From the NCBI GenBank assembly GCA_964625175.1, contig CAZVAO010000049.1:1-16765 (forward strand): a DNA stretch of 16,765 bases. Reading direction: 5' to 3'. Both the position numbers and the translations under genes were made by a program. This DNA comes from CAZVAO01 sp964625175. Lineage in GTDB: Bacteria; Bacillota; UBA994; PWPR01. The notes under the pieces are model-generated. The model was not told the DNA's origin. It saw nothing but the letters and a program-made list of their open reading frames with translations, and searched no databases. Below are positions 15,784-16,765 of this stretch, piece by piece. The first letter of the stretch is position 1. Each line of letters begins with the position of its first letter.

Positions 15784-15787
15784 TTCA

Positions 15788-15816
15788 GAAATAACACCGA
15801 TGTAATGTTCGTTCAA
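15788..15816 (-). promoter_or_regulatory. Candidate promoter of the small membrane protein gene
   Basis: On the minus strand, TTGAAC (complement of 15811-15816) and TATTTC (complement of 15788-15793) are 17 nt apart. The -35 is good and the -10 weak. Position and direction fit the gene starting at 15738. Confidence 0.3.
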
Positions 15817-16037
15817 TGAGTGTAGTTCTGTATAATAACTAAATTGTATCCTATAGAATCAATATTTACTAGCCATACCTGTATATTACGTTTTCGAGTG
15901 GGATTAAAAATGCACATTTAAAGGGGCGAGCTATTAAAAAGGTTCAAGAATACTTAAGTTCACGACATGAATGTAAAAGCGTAGATTAATATAAAGTTTA
16001 TAGATAAGTTATTCATTGCGAATATATAAGAAAAACG

Positions 16038-16073
16038 AGTGCCTAAATAACCAATAGATTCCAGATAGGCGCT
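16038..16073. terminator. Hairpin, possible terminator (better on the minus strand)
   Basis: AGTGCCTA (16038-16045) pairs with TAGGCGCT (16066-16073) over 8 bp with one G-U pair and a 20-nt loop. Read on the minus strand it is followed by CGTTTTTCTT, a usable T-run; on the plus strand the tail is A-rich. It may insulate the antitoxin promoter from its neighbours. Confidence 0.4.
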
Positions 16074-16102
16074 TAAAAATCACGATATTTTAATTATCTT
16101 TA

Positions 16103-16131
16103 TTGTTTTACTTTTATTACTAAGTTATAAT
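16103..16131 (+). promoter_or_regulatory. Strong sigma-A promoter of the AbiEi-like gene
   Basis: TTGTTT (16103-16108) and a perfect TATAAT (16126-16131) are separated by exactly 17 nt. Transcription would begin near 16138, leaving a leader of about 25 nt that contains the AAAGGA ribosome site. Confidence 0.7.
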
Positions 16132-16163
16132 GAAACTAGAATAAGGACTGAAAGGATTCGAAT

Positions 16164-16765
16164 ATGAGTGGAATTTTATTAAATTACCCAATTCTAGATG
16201 TGACGAAAATAAAAGAACTCTTTTATGAGAATCATGGTTATTTACATTTAAAAGAGCTTAAATCCTATGGTTTAAAACTTACGGATATCCGTAAATTACA
16301 GGAGCAGGCTATCATCAAGCGCGTGGAATCTGGCCTTTTCCATTGGGAGGGAACCAGTGAGTTTAGCTATTTAACCGATGTTCAGAGCGCCGTTCCCGAC
16401 GGTGTTTTTACTTTATCATCCGCGCTACATTTCTACCAACTCATTCAGAAAGCGCCTTCGATTTGTTATGTGGCAGTTCCAATTAAACACGGGAACTATA
16501 TGTTGCCAAATTACCCAAAGCTGCAATTATTACCAATGACTAAGCAGTATTTAGAAATGGGTCTAACTGAGGTGGTCATGGAAGATCATACAATTCGGAT
16601 ATTTGACCTAGAAAGAACGCTTTGCGCATGCTTAAAATATCGCAATCGAATCTTTGAAGATCAGATTATTGAGGCTTTTGCTAACTACAGTCGGATGCCT
16701 AATAAGAATTTAGACTTACTATGGCAATATGGTTTAAAAATGAGGATGAAGTTATTGCTGAAGCG
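16164..16765 (+). CDS. AbiEi-type antitoxin / transcriptional regulator (3' end cut by the window)
   Basis: Two hundred codons are visible and the frame is still open at the window edge. The protein begins MSGILLNYPILDVTKIKELF with the N-terminal winged-helix of AbiEi-like antitoxins: ENHGYLHLKELKSYGLKLTDIRKL then IIKRVESGLFHW (about residues 23-62). The following domain has VPDGVFTLSSALHFYQL, VAVPIKHGNYMLP and IFDLERTLCACLKYR, in the order typical of the family. In type IV AbiE systems this protein represses its own operon and counteracts AbiEii, a nucleotidyltransferase-fold toxin usually encoded immediately downstream; that gene would be outside the window. The start is set by AAAGGA 7 nt before the ATG and the strong promoter above. 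Orphan AbiEi-like regulators also exist. Confidence 0.85.
   Translation, partial: MSGILLNYPILDVTKIKELFYENHGYLHLKELKSYGLKLTDIRKLQEQAIIKRVESGLFHWEGTSEFSYLTDVQSAVPDGVFTLSSALHFYQLIQKAPSICYVAVPIKHGNYMLPNYPKLQLLPMTKQYLEMGLTEVVMEDHTIRIFDLERTLCACLKYRNRIFEDQIIEAFANYSRMPNKNLDLLWQYGLKMRMKLLLK

Larger units (their letters stand above)
15817..16163. other. AT-rich intergenic region before the antitoxin gene
   Basis: About 350 bp with no ORF that has a usable start. It contains one short start-less open stretch ending at 15989, the hairpin at 16038-16073 and the promoter at 16103-16131. The visibly higher A+T content than in the metabolic operons fits acquired DNA, but I could not compute it. Confidence 0.5.

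Noticed and set aside
15739..15816. 26-codon N-terminal extension of the small membrane protein
   Set aside because: It would translate through the hairpin at 15752-15775 and has no ribosome site, while the ATG at 15738 has AAAGGAG close upstream.
15872..15989. Start-less open stretch of about 39 codons ending ...HECKSVD
   Set aside because: No start codon, no ribosome site and no recognisable family; such lengths arise by chance in AT-rich DNA.
1..16765. CRISPR arrays, tRNA or rRNA genes, and insertion sequences
   Set aside because: I looked for regular repeats, clover-leaf motifs and transposase-like ORFs and saw none.

Overview
The window looks like a scaffold from a moderately low G+C, Gram-positive-type bacterium, most likely a member of the Clostridia (Bacillota). 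The clues are strong AGGAGG-type ribosome binding sites, tightly packed operons with ATGA and TAATG junctions, an anaerobe's ferredoxin-linked indolepyruvate oxidoreductase (IorAB), and an ABC-F antibiotic-resistance factor with a leader ORF. This is inferred from gene content; no species can be named. There are three 100-N scaffold gaps. Two are flanked by exact 55-bp duplications and are assembly overlaps with nothing missing. The third, in the nitrilase gene, hides real sequence.

Layout. (1) 1-1227, an M20D amidohydrolase on the + strand, converges on a gapped nitrilase (1319-2001, -) with a strong hairpin between them. (2) After a 383-bp divergent control region comes a six-gene + strand run, 2385-7977: an unrecognised 142-aa protein, iorA, iorB, a YcaQ-type (HTH_42) DNA glycosylase-like protein, a metallo-beta-lactamase-fold hydrolase of the dihydropterin-synthase-like group, and a two-TM protein with a PH-like tail. 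It ends at a clear terminator (8062-8085). (3) A roughly 550-bp gene-poor stretch, partly assembly artefact, precedes a second + strand run, 8654-13385: a YfbR/HDDC2-like HD nucleotidase, an alpha/beta hydrolase, a lactate-permease-family transporter, an NPP-type phosphodiesterase and an alkyltransferase-like (ATL) protein. Two of its four junctions are 4-bp ATGA overlaps. (4) From 13386 the sequence looks more AT-rich and accessory: an ARE-type ABC-F protein behind a 15-codon leader ORF, a small four-TM protein on the opposite strand, and at the right edge a truncated AbiEi-type antitoxin whose toxin partner would lie outside the window.

How the parts may fit. IorAB oxidatively decarboxylates aryl pyruvates (from aromatic amino-acid transamination) to aryl-acetyl-CoA and reduced ferredoxin. 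A nitrilase and an M20D amidohydrolase lie just upstream, and both families include enzymes that release (aryl)acetic acids, so a shared aryl-acetate theme is possible but unproven. Two unrelated proteins that recognise alkylated bases (YcaQ-like and ATL) sit in neighbouring operons. The right end carries defence functions: ribosome protection against antibiotics, and an abortive-infection toxin-antitoxin module.

The most informative points are the self-consistent repair of the split glycosylase gene by collapsing the 55-bp duplication, the possible translational attenuator of the ABC-F gene, and the unrecognised 142-aa protein tied to iorAB. I do not see a clearly new multi-gene system.
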